From positions 43,764-107,763 of the forward strand of contig NZ_SBHN01000022.1 of the NCBI RefSeq assembly GCF_006980715.1: a DNA stretch of 64,000 nucleotides. Direction: 5' to 3'. Under the pieces are notes generated by a model that did not search any database, was not told where the DNA came from, and saw only the letters and a program-made list of their open reading frames with translations. Shown piece after piece: positions 16,047 to 25,279 of the stretch. A program made the position numbers and the translations under genes. This stretch comes from Telmatospirillum sp. J64-1 (GTDB lineage Bacteria > Pseudomonadota > Alphaproteobacteria > Rhodospirillales > Magnetospirillaceae). The first letter of the stretch is position 1. Every line of letters starts with the position of its first letter.

Positions 16047-17327
16047 ATGTTTCAAGGCGACAGGTCCGGTTCCATCGACACCGAAATCAACCAACGCACC
16101 CGCCGCACCTTAGCCCTGATCCTTGCCGGTGGCAGAGGGTCGCGGCTGAAGGCGCTGACCGATTGGCATTCCAAGCCGGCCATCCCTTTCGCCGGCAAGT
16201 TCCGCATCATCGACTTCACCCTGTCGAACTGCATCAATTCCGGCATCCGCCGCATCGGCGTGCTGACCCAATACAAGGCCCATAGCCTGATCCAGCACGT
16301 GCAGCGCGGCTGGGGCTTCCTGCGCGGCGAGTTCAACGAATTCGTCGAACTGCTGCCCGCCCAGCAGCGGACCACCGGCGAGAACTGGTACAAGGGCACC
16401 GCCGATGCGGTCTTCCAGAATCTCGACATCATCCATGCCCATGACCCGGAATTCGTCCTCGTCCTGGCCGGCGACCATGTCTACAAGATGGATTACGGCC
16501 GCATGCTGGCCGCACATGTCGCCCGTGGCGCCGACGTCACCGTCGGCTGCCTGGAAGTCCCGGTGGCCGACGCCACCAGCTTCGGCGTCATGGCGGTGGA
16601 TGACGAAGACGTCGTGATCGAATTCGAGGAAAAGCCCGAGAATCCGAAATCCATCCCCGGCCGCCCGGGCATCGCCCTGGCCAGCATGGGCATCTATATC
16701 TTCAATGCCCAATTCCTCTACGACCACCTCGCCAAGGATGCCGATTTGACCGAATCGGCCCATGACTTCGGCAAGGACGTCATTCCTTCGCTGGTCGGGC
16801 GCTACAAGGTGGTCGCCCACCGCTTCCAGGATTCCTGCGTGGTGGAAGAGGACAAGGAACCCTATTGGCGCGACGTGGGAACGGTGGACGCCTATTGGGA
16901 AGCCAATATCGACCTGACCACCGTCACCCCGGCCTTGAACCTCTACGACACCGATTGGCCCATCTGGACCTATCAGGCGCAACTGCCCCCGGCGAAATTC
17001 GTCTTCGACGCCGACAACCGGCGCGGCATGGCGGTGGATTCCATGGTGTCCGGCGGCTGCGTGGTTTCCGGCGCCACGGTGCGCCGTTCCATGCTCTTTT
17101 CCAATGTGCGGGTGAATTCCTATTCGGTGGTCGAGGATTCGGTCCTACTGCCCGATGTGGATGTCAGCCGCCATTGCCGCCTGCATCGCTGCGTCGTCGA
17201 TTCCGGCTGCCATATCCCGGCGGGCCTGGTGGTCGGCGAGGATCCGGAAGAAGACGCCCGCCGCTTCTACCGCACCGACAAGGGCATCACCCTGATCACC
17301 CAGAGCATGCTCGACGCGTTGGAATAA
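16047..17327 (+). CDS. glgC: Glucose-1-phosphate adenylyltransferase
   Basis: GlgC makes ADP-glucose from ATP and glucose 1-phosphate. The 426-residue protein has the nucleotide loop [13 protein letters not shown] (22-34), [15 protein letters not shown], the GTADAVFQN block and the late [15 protein letters not shown] block, followed by a left-handed beta-helix C-terminus. The ATG at 16047 is preceded by a GAGGG site; upstream in-frame ATGs have no comparable site. It is divergent from glgA. No glgB, glgX or glgP is in the window. Confidence 0.96.
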   Translation: MFQGDRSGSIDTEINQRTRRTLALILAGGRGSRLKALTDWHSKPAIPFAGKFRIIDFTLSNCINSGIRRIGVLTQYKAHSLIQHVQRGWGFLRGEFNEFVELLPAQQRTTGENWYKGTADAVFQNLDIIHAHDPEFVLVLAGDHVYKMDYGRMLAAHVARGADVTVGCLEVPVADATSFGVMAVDDEDVVIEFEEKPENPKSIPGRPGIALASMGIYIFNAQFLYDHLAKDADLTESAHDFGKDVIPSLVGRYKVVAHRFQDSCVVEEDKEPYWRDVGTVDAYWEANIDLTTVTPALNLYDTDWPIWTYQAQLPPAKFVFDADNRRGMAVDSMVSGGCVVSGATVRRSMLFSNVRVNSYSVVEDSVLLPDVDVSRHCRLHRCVVDSGCHIPAGLVVGEDPEEDARRFYRTDKGITLITQSMLDALE

Positions 17328-17350
17328 ACGAAACGGCCTTTGGCCCGCCA

Positions 17351-17388
17351 CGTCCTTCGAGACGCCGCTTTCGCGGCTCCTCAGGACG
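17351..17388. repeat. Dispersed palindromic repeat (CGTCCTTCGAG / CTCCTCAGGACG type)
   Basis: This 38-base palindrome has outer arms CGTCCT and AGGACG and an inner GCCGC-TTTC-GCGGC hairpin. I recognise the pattern as a palindrome widespread between alphaproteobacterial genes. It lies just after glgC, in the convergent spacer before the YgiQ gene, and may also act as a terminator or RNA stabiliser. Confidence 0.7.
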
Positions 17389-17423
17389 AGGCTAATTTCC
17401 TATCAAGAAGCATGGGGCGGCGC

Positions 17424-19475
17424 TCAGCTATTCTTCCCCCGCCAGGGGCGCCGTCCGCGCCCGCTCTGCTGGGTCATGAATTTCTGTCCGCCCGGCTTCC
17501 TGGCGGCAGGGGCAGCGGGTACCCCGGCGCCCCGTCCACTGCCGCTGGGCTGCCAGGCGGGGATGAGCTGATGCTCGCCCGGGCCGATCAGGTCGCCGCG
17601 CCCCATGCGCTTGAGGGCATCGCGCAGCATCGGCCAGTTCTCCGGATCGTGATAGCGCAGGAAGGCCTTGTGCAGGCGGCGCTGCCGCAAGCCCTTGGCC
17701 GAGGACACGATCTCGGTGCCCTGGCGGCGGATCGGCTTCAGGGGATTGCGTTCGCTGTGATACATCGCCGTTGCCATCGCCATGGGCGACGGCAGGAAAG
17801 TCTGCACCTGATCGGCCTTGAAGCCGTTGCGCTTCAGCCAGAGCGCCAGGTTCATCATGTCTTCGTCGCTGGTGCCGGGATGGGCGGCGATGAAGTATGG
17901 AATCAGGTACAGCTTCTTGCCCGCTTCCTTGGCGGCCTTGTCGAACATGGCCTTGAAGCTGTCATAGGTACCGATACCCGGCTTCATCATCTTCGAAAGC
18001 GGCCCGGCTTCCGTATGCTCGGGGGCAATCTTCAGATAGCCGCCGACATGATGGGTGACCAGTTCCTTGACATAAGCCGGACTGCGCACCGCCAGGTCGT
18101 AACGCAGGCCCGAAGCGATGGAGATCTTCTTCACGCCCGGCAGTTCGCGCGCCTTGCGGTAAAGGCGGATCAGCGGATCGTGGTCGGTGTTCAGGTTCTT
18201 GCAGATATCGGGATAGACGCAGGACAGGCGGCGGCAGACTTTTTCCGTCTCCTTGTCCTTGCAGGCCAGGCGGTACATGTTGGCGGTCGGACCGCCCAGA
18301 TCGGAAATGGCGCCGGTGAAGCCCTTGGTCTTGTCGCGGATATGCTCGATCTCGCGCAGGATCGACTTCTCGGAACGGCTTTGGATGATGCGGCCCTCAT
18401 GCTCGGTGATGGAGCAGAAGGAACAGCCGCCGAAGCAGCCGCGCATGATGTTGACCGAGAAACGGATCATCTCCCAGGCCGGGATACGGGAATCGCCATA
18501 GATGGGATGCGGCGCGCGGGCATAGGGCAGGTCGAAGACACCGTCCATCTCGGGCGTGGTCAGCGGGATGGGCGGCGGCGTCAGCCAGACCTCGCGGTCG
18601 CCATGACGCTGCACCAGGGCCCTGGCATTGCCGGGATTGCTTTCCAGATGCAGCACGCGCGAGGCATGGCCGTAGAGGATCTTGTCGTCCTTCACCTGCT
18701 CATAGCTGGGCAGGCGCACCACCACCTTGTCGCGCGGCACGTCGCGGGGCGCCGGGGTGGGCGTGGTGTCCACGTCGCTCCAATCCACCACGATGACATC
18801 CTCGGGCACCTCGTTGCGCATGAAGGCGATGCCGCGCACGTCGTTGATCTCGCGCGCCTTCTCGCCGGCGGCGATGCGATGCGCCACCTCGACCAGGGCC
18901 CGTTCGGCATTGCCGTAAAGCAGCAGGTCGGCCTTGCTGTCGGGCAAGACCGAGCGCCGCACCTTTTCCGACCAATGGTCGTATTGGGCGATGCGGCGCA
19001 GGGAAGCCTCGATCCCACCCAGGATGATCGGCACGTCCTTGTAGGCCTCGCGGCAGCGCTGGGAATAGACGATCACCGCCCGGTCGGGCCGCTTGCCCCC
19101 CTCGTCATTGGGGGTGTAGCTGTCATTGTGGCGCAGGCGGCGGTCGGCCGTGTAACGGTTGACCATGGAATCCATGTTGCCCGCCGTGACGCCGAAGAAC
19201 AGCCGGGGCTTGCCCAACACCTTGAACGGCGCGGCATCGTTCCAGTCCGGCTGGGCGATGATGCCGACCCGGAAGCCCTGGGCTTCCAGCAATCGGCCGA
19301 TGATCGCCATGCCGAAGCTGGGATGGTCCACATAGGCATCGCCGGTCACCAGGATGACGTCGCAAGCATCCCATCCCAGCCGGTCCATCTCGGCACGCGA
19401 CATGGGCAGGAACGGCGCCGGACGCAGGTCCGGGCGGTATTTGGGGTAGGAAAAGAGATTCTTGGCGTCGAGCAT
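17424..19475 (-). CDS. YgiQ family radical SAM protein
   Basis: This 683-residue protein belongs to the YgiQ (UPF0313) family: an N-terminal cobalamin-binding-like domain, a radical SAM core with cluster motif [11 protein letters not shown] near residue 350, and a C-terminal extension. YgiQ_N features such as [20 protein letters not shown] are clear. The last 50 residues are low-complexity Gly/Pro/Arg-rich sequence. The reaction is unknown; the Fe-S cluster and SAM binding follow from the motif. No operon partner is evident. Confidence 0.92.
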   Translation of the reverse strand: MLDAKNLFSYPKYRPDLRPAPFLPMSRAEMDRLGWDACDVILVTGDAYVDHPSFGMAIIGRLLEAQGFRVGIIAQPDWNDAAPFKVLGKPRLFFGVTAGNMDSMVNRYTADRRLRHNDSYTPNDEGGKRPDRAVIVYSQRCREAYKDVPIILGGIEASLRRIAQYDHWSEKVRRSVLPDSKADLLLYGNAERALVEVAHRIAAGEKAREINDVRGIAFMRNEVPEDVIVVDWSDVDTTPTPAPRDVPRDKVVVRLPSYEQVKDDKILYGHASRVLHLESNPGNARALVQRHGDREVWLTPPPIPLTTPEMDGVFDLPYARAPHPIYGDSRIPAWEMIRFSVNIMRGCFGGCSFCSITEHEGRIIQSRSEKSILREIEHIRDKTKGFTGAISDLGGPTANMYRLACKDKETEKVCRRLSCVYPDICKNLNTDHDPLIRLYRKARELPGVKKISIASGLRYDLAVRSPAYVKELVTHHVGGYLKIAPEHTEAGPLSKMMKPGIGTYDSFKAMFDKAAKEAGKKLYLIPYFIAAHPGTSDEDMMNLALWLKRNGFKADQVQTFLPSPMAMATAMYHSERNPLKPIRRQGTEIVSSAKGLRQRRLHKAFLRYHDPENWPMLRDALKRMGRGDLIGPGEHQLIPAWQPSGSGRGAGVPAAPAARKPGGQKFMTQQSGRGRRPWRGKNS

Positions 19476-19687
19476 GGCAATCCTGGCAAGGCGATAGGCG
19501 GCGGATCATAAAGGCATAATGACCGACTCCGCAGCACAGAAATGTCCTGGGGCGGCATCCTTCCTAAAAAGAGCGCGGCACCAGCCTTTTTCCGGCCTCC
19601 TGCGGGCCGAAAGAGGCAGCTATTGAAGCTGCTGCTGCAGGCTTGTATGCTCCTGCCCCTACACCACCATTACTGTAAAAGCGCTTC

Positions 19688-20413
19688 ATGGACACTTCCC
19701 CCGGTAAAAAGTCGCTGCCGCAATTCCAATCGCAAAATCCCCTGCTCTGCATCGCTTCTTTTCCGCTTACCAGCTATTTCATCGTCACCAGCATCCTCTG
19801 CCTGGCCTCGTATTTCTTCTGGGACCGGGAAGTGGTGATGTTCATGCGGCACCACCAGCCGAAGGAAGTTCATACTTTCTTCTCTTATGTCACGGTCCTC
19901 GGGGAAGGCGGTCTGTGGTACGGCCTCGCCTTTCTCATGCTGATCGCGGGCTGGCTCGGCCTGCGCCATGGCCGTGCCGCCAAAGCGGCTTCCTTTGCCG
20001 CCCTGAAGCGGGCGGGGGCCTTCTTCGTCCTGTCCATGTGCAGTTCCGGTCTTGTGGTGGTATTGGCGAAAGGATTGATCGGCCGGATGCGGCCGCGCCT
20101 GCTGTGGCGCGAAGACCTGTACGGCCTGTATCCCTTCACCTTCGATTATAGCATCGTCAGCTTCCCCTCGGGCCATACCCAGACCATCTTCGCGGCGATG
20201 ACCGTCTTTGCCGTCTTCTTTCCCCGTTTCCGCATTCCCTTCTTCGCCTTCGCTATCCTGGTCGGTGCCAGCCGCATCTTCACCAACGCCCATTTCGTCG
20301 GCGATGTCCTGATGGGTGCCTTTGTCGGCATCTGCTGCACGATCCTCTGGAAAAGATATTTCGAACAGCACGGGCAGCCGATCCGCCTGCCCCTGGAGTT
20401 TTTCCGCAGATGA
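19688..20413 (+). CDS. PAP2-type membrane phosphatase
   Basis: The 241-residue integral membrane protein has all three PAP2 phosphatase motifs: KGLIGRMRPR (about 121-130), SFPSGHTQT (about 156-164) and SRIFTNAHFVGD (about 195-206), with the catalytic His in the last two. Hydrophobic segments surround them. Such enzymes dephosphorylate lipid phosphates such as phosphatidic acid, undecaprenyl pyrophosphate or lipid A phosphates. The gene overlaps the next membrane-protein gene by four bases (ATGA). The substrate is not readable. Confidence 0.9.
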   Translation: MDTSPGKKSLPQFQSQNPLLCIASFPLTSYFIVTSILCLASYFFWDREVVMFMRHHQPKEVHTFFSYVTVLGEGGLWYGLAFLMLIAGWLGLRHGRAAKAASFAALKRAGAFFVLSMCSSGLVVVLAKGLIGRMRPRLLWREDLYGLYPFTFDYSIVSFPSGHTQTIFAAMTVFAVFFPRFRIPFFAFAILVGASRIFTNAHFVGDVLMGAFVGICCTILWKRYFEQHGQPIRLPLEFFRR

Positions 20414-21195
20414 TGAAATCCCTGTTCCGGGAGCTGCGTGCCGCTCCCCCCTTGAACGCCTCCCGCGAGAATGCCCTGTCCGGCGGGATCTGGCTGTGGC
20501 TGCCGCTCGGTGCCTTGGCGATCACCCTGATCCTGCGCGCCTGGGACGAGGCCGTCTATGTCTGGTGGATTAATGACGAACTGGGGCCGGGCGAGAACCT
20601 GACCGCCGCCCTGTTCTTCATTTCCGCCCTGCTTGCCGGGGTGATGGCGCGGACCCTCTACCGCGCGCGCATGCCCATCATCGGCGGCGGCTTCATCCTG
20701 CTGGCCGTGGCGGCCTTTTTCGTCTGCGGCGAGGAAATGAGCTGGGGACAGCACCTGTTCCAGTGGAGCACGCCGGAATGGGTCGGCGAACTGAACAAGC
20801 AGAACGAGACAAATCTCCACAACATGGCCGAGCGGGCCCTGGACCAGAAGCCGCGCGCCGTGATGGCCATTCTCGCTCTGCTTTTCGGCGCGATCGTGCC
20901 CTTCCTGCTCAAGAAAGGGCGCCTGCAAAGCCTGCGGAAGCTGCCCATGATCTATTGGCTGGTGCCGTCCACCGCCCTGATCCCGGCGGCCCTTTGCGTC
21001 TTCGTGCCGCGCCTGTTCGACCGCGCCACGGTCCTGCTGGGCGCCTCCCTGCCCCATCCCTTCAACCTGTCCACCCGCCATCACCAGGAATTGCAGGAAT
21101 TGATGATCTCGATCTTCCTGTTCCTTTACCTGCTCGACCTGGTGCGCCGTGTCGCGGCCCGGCGCAAGGCAAGCGAAAGCCTGACGGCGGCTTGA
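20410..21195 (+). CDS. Multi-pass membrane protein with a conserved EEMSWGQ...QNETNLHN motif
   Basis: This 261-residue protein has about six hydrophobic segments. A polar block between segments 3 and 4 reads GEEMSWGQHLF (about 102-112), then TPEWVGELNKQNETNLHN (about 117-134). It is rich in Glu, Gln, Asn and His and looks like an active site or ligand-binding loop. I recall similar blocks in uncharacterised membrane proteins but cannot name a function. It is translationally coupled to the PAP2 phosphatase gene (4-base overlap), which suggests a shared lipid-linked substrate. A hairpin follows. Confidence 0.8.
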   Translation: MMKSLFRELRAAPPLNASRENALSGGIWLWLPLGALAITLILRAWDEAVYVWWINDELGPGENLTAALFFISALLAGVMARTLYRARMPIIGGGFILLAVAAFFVCGEEMSWGQHLFQWSTPEWVGELNKQNETNLHNMAERALDQKPRAVMAILALLFGAIVPFLLKKGRLQSLRKLPMIYWLVPSTALIPAALCVFVPRLFDRATVLLGASLPHPFNLSTRHHQELQELMISIFLFLYLLDLVRRVAARRKASESLTAA

Positions 21196-21204
21196 TCCTC
21201 GTTC

Positions 21205-21237
21205 CTTTCCCGGGCGGTACAAAACCGTCCGGGAAAG
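21205..21237 (+). terminator. Terminator hairpin after the PAP2 operon
   Basis: CTTTCCCGGGCGGT at 21205-21218 pairs with ACCGTCCGGGAAAG at 21224-21237 with one G-U pair and a short A-rich loop. It is followed by only a short T-run a few bases on, so it may be a moderate terminator. Confidence 0.65.
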
Positions 21238-21262
21238 AGGACTTTCCTGCCCCCTGAAAAAC

Positions 21263-21291
21263 AAAAAACCCCTGTCTTTACAGACCAGGGG
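21263..21291 (-). terminator. Rho-independent terminator of the small minus-strand gene
   Basis: On the minus strand, CCCCTGGTCT and AGACAGGGG form a stem with one bulge and a 4-base loop, directly followed by TTTTTTGTTTTT. It lies about 125 bases beyond the stop of the small gene at 21416-21598. The rest of this 220-base spacer holds no gene. Confidence 0.8.
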
Positions 21292-21415
21292 AACAGAAAA
21301 CCGGATACTATGTCAGCTGGAAGCGGCTGTTACGCCGGAAGGGAAGATCCTGCCCGCCTCCCCCTGCCCCGCTCCTGATCGTGCAGGCGGGGCAGCGGAA
21401 GAGGCATGGCGGAAA

Positions 21416-21598
21416 TCAGACCAGACCGCCCTTCTTCATATCTTCGAAGGTGATCGCCTCGCCACGTTCGGCGCGGGCGCTCAGAACAGACGCAGCCTGG
21501 AACAAGACCAGGTAGTGAGCGACCTGGGACAGGAGCTTGTAGGGCAGACGGAAGAAGCTGCGAAGAGGCGAAGGAGACTGGAAGGCAATGCTGCTCAT
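21416..21598 (-). CDS. Small DUF1127-like protein
   Basis: The protein has 60 residues; the ATG at 21596-21598 has a GGAGGA site seven bases upstream. The N-terminal half is short and hydrophobic/basic (LRSFFRLPYKLLSQVAHYLVLF); the C-terminal half is charged (ARAERGEAITFEDMKKGGLV). This resembles small DUF1127/YjiS-like proteins of alphaproteobacteria, but the defining arginine block is weak. It has its own downstream terminator, so it is probably a single-gene transcript. Function is unknown. Confidence 0.6.
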   Translation of the reverse strand: MSSIAFQSPSPLRSFFRLPYKLLSQVAHYLVLFQAASVLSARAERGEAITFEDMKKGGLV

Positions 21599-21825
21599 GA
21601 CGGAAATCCTCCAAACATCTGCAAACAAAGATATTCCTCCCTTCGCAAATGCGGAATCGCAGTTTATGCGCAGCAGCCATCACATTTCTGCAACACCCAA
21701 CCGGTTAATCCGAGGGCTGGAAAGACGGAGTCTTAACCTTTTTCAGGGTGAGCTTGACAAAGCCGCGACGCCTCTCTGAAGAATGCCCCCCGTTCCTCCC
21801 CCTCCCTCCATGCGCAGGTGCCCAG

Positions 21826-22110
21826 ATGCCGCCACAGCCCCGCAGCGAACAAGCCGAAGCCATCGCCCTGCATGCCCTGGCCTACATCCTGTCCGACGAG
21901 GACCTGCTGACTCGCTTCCTCGCCCTGACCGGCTGCGACGGCGATTCCCTGCGCCGCAATGCCTCGGATCCCGCCTTCCTGGGAGCGGTGCTGGATTTCG
22001 TGCTGGAGGACGACCGCCATGTCGTCGCCGTGGCACAGGCCGCCGAGATCAACCCGGAAATGGTTATCGTCGCGCGGTCCGCCCTTCCCGGTGCCGCCAA
22101 TAGCTGGTGA
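21826..22110 (+). CDS. DUF3572 family protein
   Basis: This 94-residue soluble protein has the pattern AIALHALAYILSDEDLLTRFLALTG (about 11-35) and LDFVLEDD, which I associate with alphaproteobacterial DUF3572 proteins. The start is ATG at 21826; no strong ribosome binding site is visible. It ends four bases before the start of the DUF2786 gene, so the pair is likely one unit. Function unknown. Confidence 0.75.
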   Translation: MPPQPRSEQAEAIALHALAYILSDEDLLTRFLALTGCDGDSLRRNASDPAFLGAVLDFVLEDDRHVVAVAQAAEINPEMVIVARSALPGAANSW

Positions 22111-22114
22111 AAGC

Positions 22115-22801
22115 ATGGAACTAGACAAGCTGAAAGCACGCCTGCAGGCCCTGCGGGCCAAGACGGTGGCCAATGGCTGCACGGAAGAGGAAGCCCTGGC
22201 GGCGGCGGCCAAGGTCGCCGAATTGCTGGAGCGGCACGACCTGTCCCTCTCGGACCTGGAACTGGCCCAGGAGCAATGCCGCCGCGCCGTGGCGCCCACC
22301 AACCGCAAGCAGCGCCAGCCCATTTCCGCCTGTATCGGGGCCATCGCCCATTTCTGCGACTGCAAGGCGTGGATGGAAAAGGACGAAACCGGCAAGATCA
22401 GCCATGTCTTCTTCGGCCTACCGGGCAGCGTGGAGATGGCGCTTTATATCCACGACGTGGTGGCGGGGGCCATGAACGCGGAATGGCAGCGCTACAAGCG
22501 GTCCCAGCGCTTCATCCGCTATTCCGACGATGCCAGAACCTCCTTCCTGTTCGGCATGGCCGTTTCCATCGCCGACAAGCTGACGGAGATGAAGACACGG
22601 CGCAACGAAGCCAGCCGTGCCGGAAGCGGGCGCGACCTCGTCCTGGTCAAGAACGCCATCGTCGAGGCGGAACTGGCCAGAATGAACCTGACCTTCAGGA
22701 AAACCCGCGCCTCGGGCAGGAAGGTCTCCGTCGATGCCTACGAAGCCGGACAGGCCGCCGGGCAAGGCGTGACGATTCGCCCGGCCGTCGGGGACGAATA
22801 A
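22115..22801 (+). CDS. DUF2786-domain protein
   Basis: The protein has 228 residues. The N-terminal 40-residue helical block (LDKLKARLQALRAKTVANGCTEEEALAAAAKV, split by a turn) is typical of DUF2786. The rest is a mixed domain with a His/Cys-containing segment (IAHFCDCKAW, about 70-79) and a basic C-terminal part. The N-terminal domain is often found in phage and chromosomal proteins of unknown role. It follows the DUF3572 gene by four bases. Confidence 0.75.
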   Translation: MELDKLKARLQALRAKTVANGCTEEEALAAAAKVAELLERHDLSLSDLELAQEQCRRAVAPTNRKQRQPISACIGAIAHFCDCKAWMEKDETGKISHVFFGLPGSVEMALYIHDVVAGAMNAEWQRYKRSQRFIRYSDDARTSFLFGMAVSIADKLTEMKTRRNEASRAGSGRDLVLVKNAIVEAELARMNLTFRKTRASGRKVSVDAYEAGQAAGQGVTIRPAVGDE

Positions 22802-22805
22802 AGCC

Positions 22806-23471
22806 CTATTCCCACCCGCATTGCCGCAAGGCCGCTTCCATGTGAACGGGCGGCGGCGCGATGGCAGTGACCGGCGGACGATCTTCCCAATAGGGAACGG
22901 CCACCTTGCGCGAGAGCAGATGCATCATCGGCCCGGCCCGGCCATAGACCGGGTCGCCCAGCAGCGGCATTCCCAGGGCGGCGCAATGAATGCGGATCTG
23001 ATGGGTACGCCCGGTACGGGGATGGAGTTCCAGCCAGGACAGACCATCCCCCGTCCCGCGCAGAACATAATCCGTGACGGCGGCCTGACCGGCGGGATCG
23101 GTGACCATGCGCCAACCCTCCCGGCCGGTCACCTTGCGCAAGGACAGGTCGATACGTCCCTCTTCCTCGGGCGGGCGCCCTTCGACCACGGCCCAATAGG
23201 TCTTTTCCACGGCACCGGCGGCAAACAGCCGCCCCAGGCGGCGCACCGCCTTGTGATGGCGCGCGAGCACCAGGCATCCCGCCGTGTCGCGGTCGAGGCG
23301 ATGGACCAAAGCGGGCGGCTGCCGAAGGCCGAAATCCAATGCGCCCAGCATGGCCTCGAGATGGACAGGCGTCCTGGGACCGGCATGGACGGCCAGACCG
23401 GCCGGCTTGTCCAGGATCAGCAGGTTGGAATCCTTGTGCAGGATGCGCGCGCGCAATTCGTCAGGGCTCAT
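22806..23471 (-). CDS. RluA-family pseudouridine synthase, short form
   Basis: This 221-residue enzyme isomerises uridine to pseudouridine in RNA. The catalytic motif HRLDRDTAG (about 57-65) carries the essential Asp. LDKPAGLAVH (about 20-29) and ELHPRTGRTHQIRIHCAALG are also present. There is no S4 domain, as in RluA and TruC relatives. The target (23S rRNA or tRNA) cannot be assigned. A second synthase, with an S4 domain, is at 61241 (RluD). Confidence 0.9.
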   Translation of the reverse strand: MSPDELRARILHKDSNLLILDKPAGLAVHAGPRTPVHLEAMLGALDFGLRQPPALVHRLDRDTAGCLVLARHHKAVRRLGRLFAAGAVEKTYWAVVEGRPPEEEGRIDLSLRKVTGREGWRMVTDPAGQAAVTDYVLRGTGDGLSWLELHPRTGRTHQIRIHCAALGMPLLGDPVYGRAGPMMHLLSRKVAVPYWEDRPPVTAIAPPPVHMEAALRQCGWE

Positions 23472-23491
23472 GGCCCCTTATAACAGGCTGC

Positions 23492-24511
23492 TCAGTCCTT
23501 CTCCAGCGGCCCGCCCAGGGTATCCTCCACCCACATCTTGCGCACCATCGCCACCGCCACCACGGCCAGCGGCGTGGCGAAGAGGACACCCAGGATGCCG
23601 AACAACAGGCCGAAGGCCACCACCGCCAGCAGCCCCACGCCGGGCGCCAGGGCCACGGCCCAGCGCTGGGCGACAGGCATGATCAGGTTGCTTTCCAGTT
23701 GCTGGACGGCGATGTAGAGGCCCAGCACCCACAGGCCGGTCGTCCCGCCCATACCGAAGCCCAGCAGCACGGCGGGCACGGCGGCGGCGATGGGGCCGAT
23801 GATGGGCACGAATTCGAAAATTCCCGCCACCACGGCCAGGGCGAAGGCATAGGGAATATCCAGCAGCCACAATCCCAGCCCGGTCAAAAGCCCGACCGAG
23901 ACCATGGCGATGGCCTGGCCCACCAGCCAGGACCGCAGGTCGCCGCCGGCCTCGGCTATGGCGTCCAGCACCCGCTGCCGTCCCGCCTTGGGGAAGAGAT
24001 TGACGACGCCGCGGATGTAAAGGGAGGGATTGATCGCGAGATAGACGCTGAGGAAGAAGATCAGCGCCAGGGTGGTGGCGGCCCCCAGGGCGCCGGTGGC
24101 GATCTGCCGCAGATTGCCCAAGGCACCCGGCGCATCCTCGATCATGTCCTGCAAAGCATCGAGCAGGTTGCGCCCCATGCCGGTCGCTTCCAGCTGCTCG
24201 CGCAGATCCTCGATGGCTTCGGGCAAGGATTCGATGAGGGCCCGCGCCTCGCCGATCAACTGGTTGCCGAACAGCCAGCCCGAGGCCAGCACCCCCGCCA
24301 CCAAAACGAGAACGACGAGCAATACCGCCCAACCTTCGGGCAAGGGGGTACGCCGGGAGATCGGCAAGGCCAGGGCGCGGAAGACGGCGGCCATGACCAC
24401 CGCGCCGAAAGCCAGAATGAAGACCTCGCTTAATTGCCAGGCCAGGAACAAACCGGCGGCTGCCGCTGCCGCCAGCAGCACCGCCCGTGCGTCACCCCGT
24501 CTCTCTTGCAC
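23492..24511 (-). CDS. AI-2E/PerM family transporter
   Basis: The membrane protein has about 339 residues, with an N-terminal helix cluster, a central amphipathic region (RALIESLPEAIEDLREQLEA) and C-terminal transmembrane segments. These include the family block AVVAGIFEFVPIIGPIAAAVPA (split around the Pro) and the LFGILGVLFATPLAV end. The start chosen is GTG at 24509-24511, because GGAGGGGGAG lies just before it; an alternative upstream in-frame start at 24565 has no such site and would translate through a hairpin. The family exports autoinducers or ions; the substrate here is unknown. Confidence 0.85.
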   Translation of the reverse strand: MQERRGDARAVLLAAAAAAGLFLAWQLSEVFILAFGAVVMAAVFRALALPISRRTPLPEGWAVLLVVLVLVAGVLASGWLFGNQLIGEARALIESLPEAIEDLREQLEATGMGRNLLDALQDMIEDAPGALGNLRQIATGALGAATTLALIFFLSVYLAINPSLYIRGVVNLFPKAGRQRVLDAIAEAGGDLRSWLVGQAIAMVSVGLLTGLGLWLLDIPYAFALAVVAGIFEFVPIIGPIAAAVPAVLLGFGMGGTTGLWVLGLYIAVQQLESNLIMPVAQRWAVALAPGVGLLAVVAFGLLFGILGVLFATPLAVVAVAMVRKMWVEDTLGGPLEKD

Positions 24512-24521
24512 GGCTCCCCCT

Positions 24522-24553
24522 CCATCTCTTGCTTCTCCCGAAGCAAGAGATGG
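24522..24553 (-). promoter_or_regulatory. 14-bp perfect hairpin just upstream of the transporter start
   Basis: CCATCTCTTGCTTC at 24522-24535 and GAAGCAAGAGATGG at 24540-24553 are exact complements around a 4-base loop. On the minus strand the hairpin follows phoB by 21 bases, and its 3' arm overlaps the first two bases of the GGAGGGGGAG site of the transporter gene. It has no T-run on the minus strand. It may separate phoB expression from the transporter or control translation. Confidence 0.65.
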
Positions 24554-24574
24554 GAGAAAAAACACTTTTTTCCT

Positions 24575-25273
24575 CTATTCTGTGGGAAGCGGTGCAACTT
24601 CTAAGGCATATCCCACCCCACGGACGGTACGGATGGGATCACCGCCGACCTCCGTCAGGGCCTTGCGCAGGCGGCGGATATGCACGTCGATGGTGCGCAA
24701 TTCCACATGGATGCCGGTGCCCCAGACCGAGGACAGCAGGTCCTGGCGGGTGAAGGCGCAGCCGGGGCTTTCCATGAAATGGCGCAGCAACCGGAACTCG
24801 GTGGGCCCGAGATGGATGTAGCGTCCGTCGCGCAGCACGCGGCGTCCGGTCAGGTCCATCTCGATATCACCGGCCATCAGGGTTTCCCTGCGGCGCCCGA
24901 CGCGGGAGCGGCGCAGCAAGCCATGGACACGCGCCGCCAGTTCCCGCAAGGAAAAGGGCTTGGTCATGTAATCGTCGGCGCCCAGCGTGAAGGCGTGAAC
25001 CTTGTCGCTTTCCTCGTCCCGGGCGGTCAGCATCAGGACCGGGACTTCCCGCAATTCATCGCGGCGGCGCAATTGACGGCAGACCTCGACGCCCGACAGC
25101 GCGGGCAGCATCCAGTCGAGGATGCAGAGATCGGGACGCCGTTCCGAAGCCAGCTTGAGGGCAGTTTCACCATCCCCAGCCTCCGCCACCTCGTAACCCT
25201 CGGCTTCCAGATTGTAACGCAGCATACCGGCCAAGGCCGCTTCGTCCTCGGCCAGCAGGATGAGGGGCTTCAT
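24575..25273 (-). CDS. phoB: PhoB, phosphate-regulon response regulator
   Basis: This 232-residue OmpR-family regulator has phosphoacceptor Asp53 (CILDWMLP) and the PhoB-typical C-terminal DNA-binding helix region (LGPTEFRLLRHFMESPGCAFTR, split by the turn, then VDVHIRRLRKAL). PhoB binds Pho boxes when phosphate is low. It is the last gene of the pst-phoU-phoB series, six bases after phoU. No phoR kinase is in the window. Confidence 0.95.
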   Translation of the reverse strand: MKPLILLAEDEAALAGMLRYNLEAEGYEVAEAGDGETALKLASERRPDLCILDWMLPALSGVEVCRQLRRRDELREVPVLMLTARDEESDKVHAFTLGADDYMTKPFSLRELAARVHGLLRRSRVGRRRETLMAGDIEMDLTGRRVLRDGRYIHLGPTEFRLLRHFMESPGCAFTRQDLLSSVWGTGIHVELRTIDVHIRRLRKALTEVGGDPIRTVRGVGYALEVAPLPTE

Positions 25274-25279
25274 GATATG

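Noticed and set aside
17340..19511. A long plus-strand open frame opposite the YgiQ gene
   Set aside because: The minus-strand protein has a complete radical SAM motif and family sequence; the plus-strand frame is low complexity.
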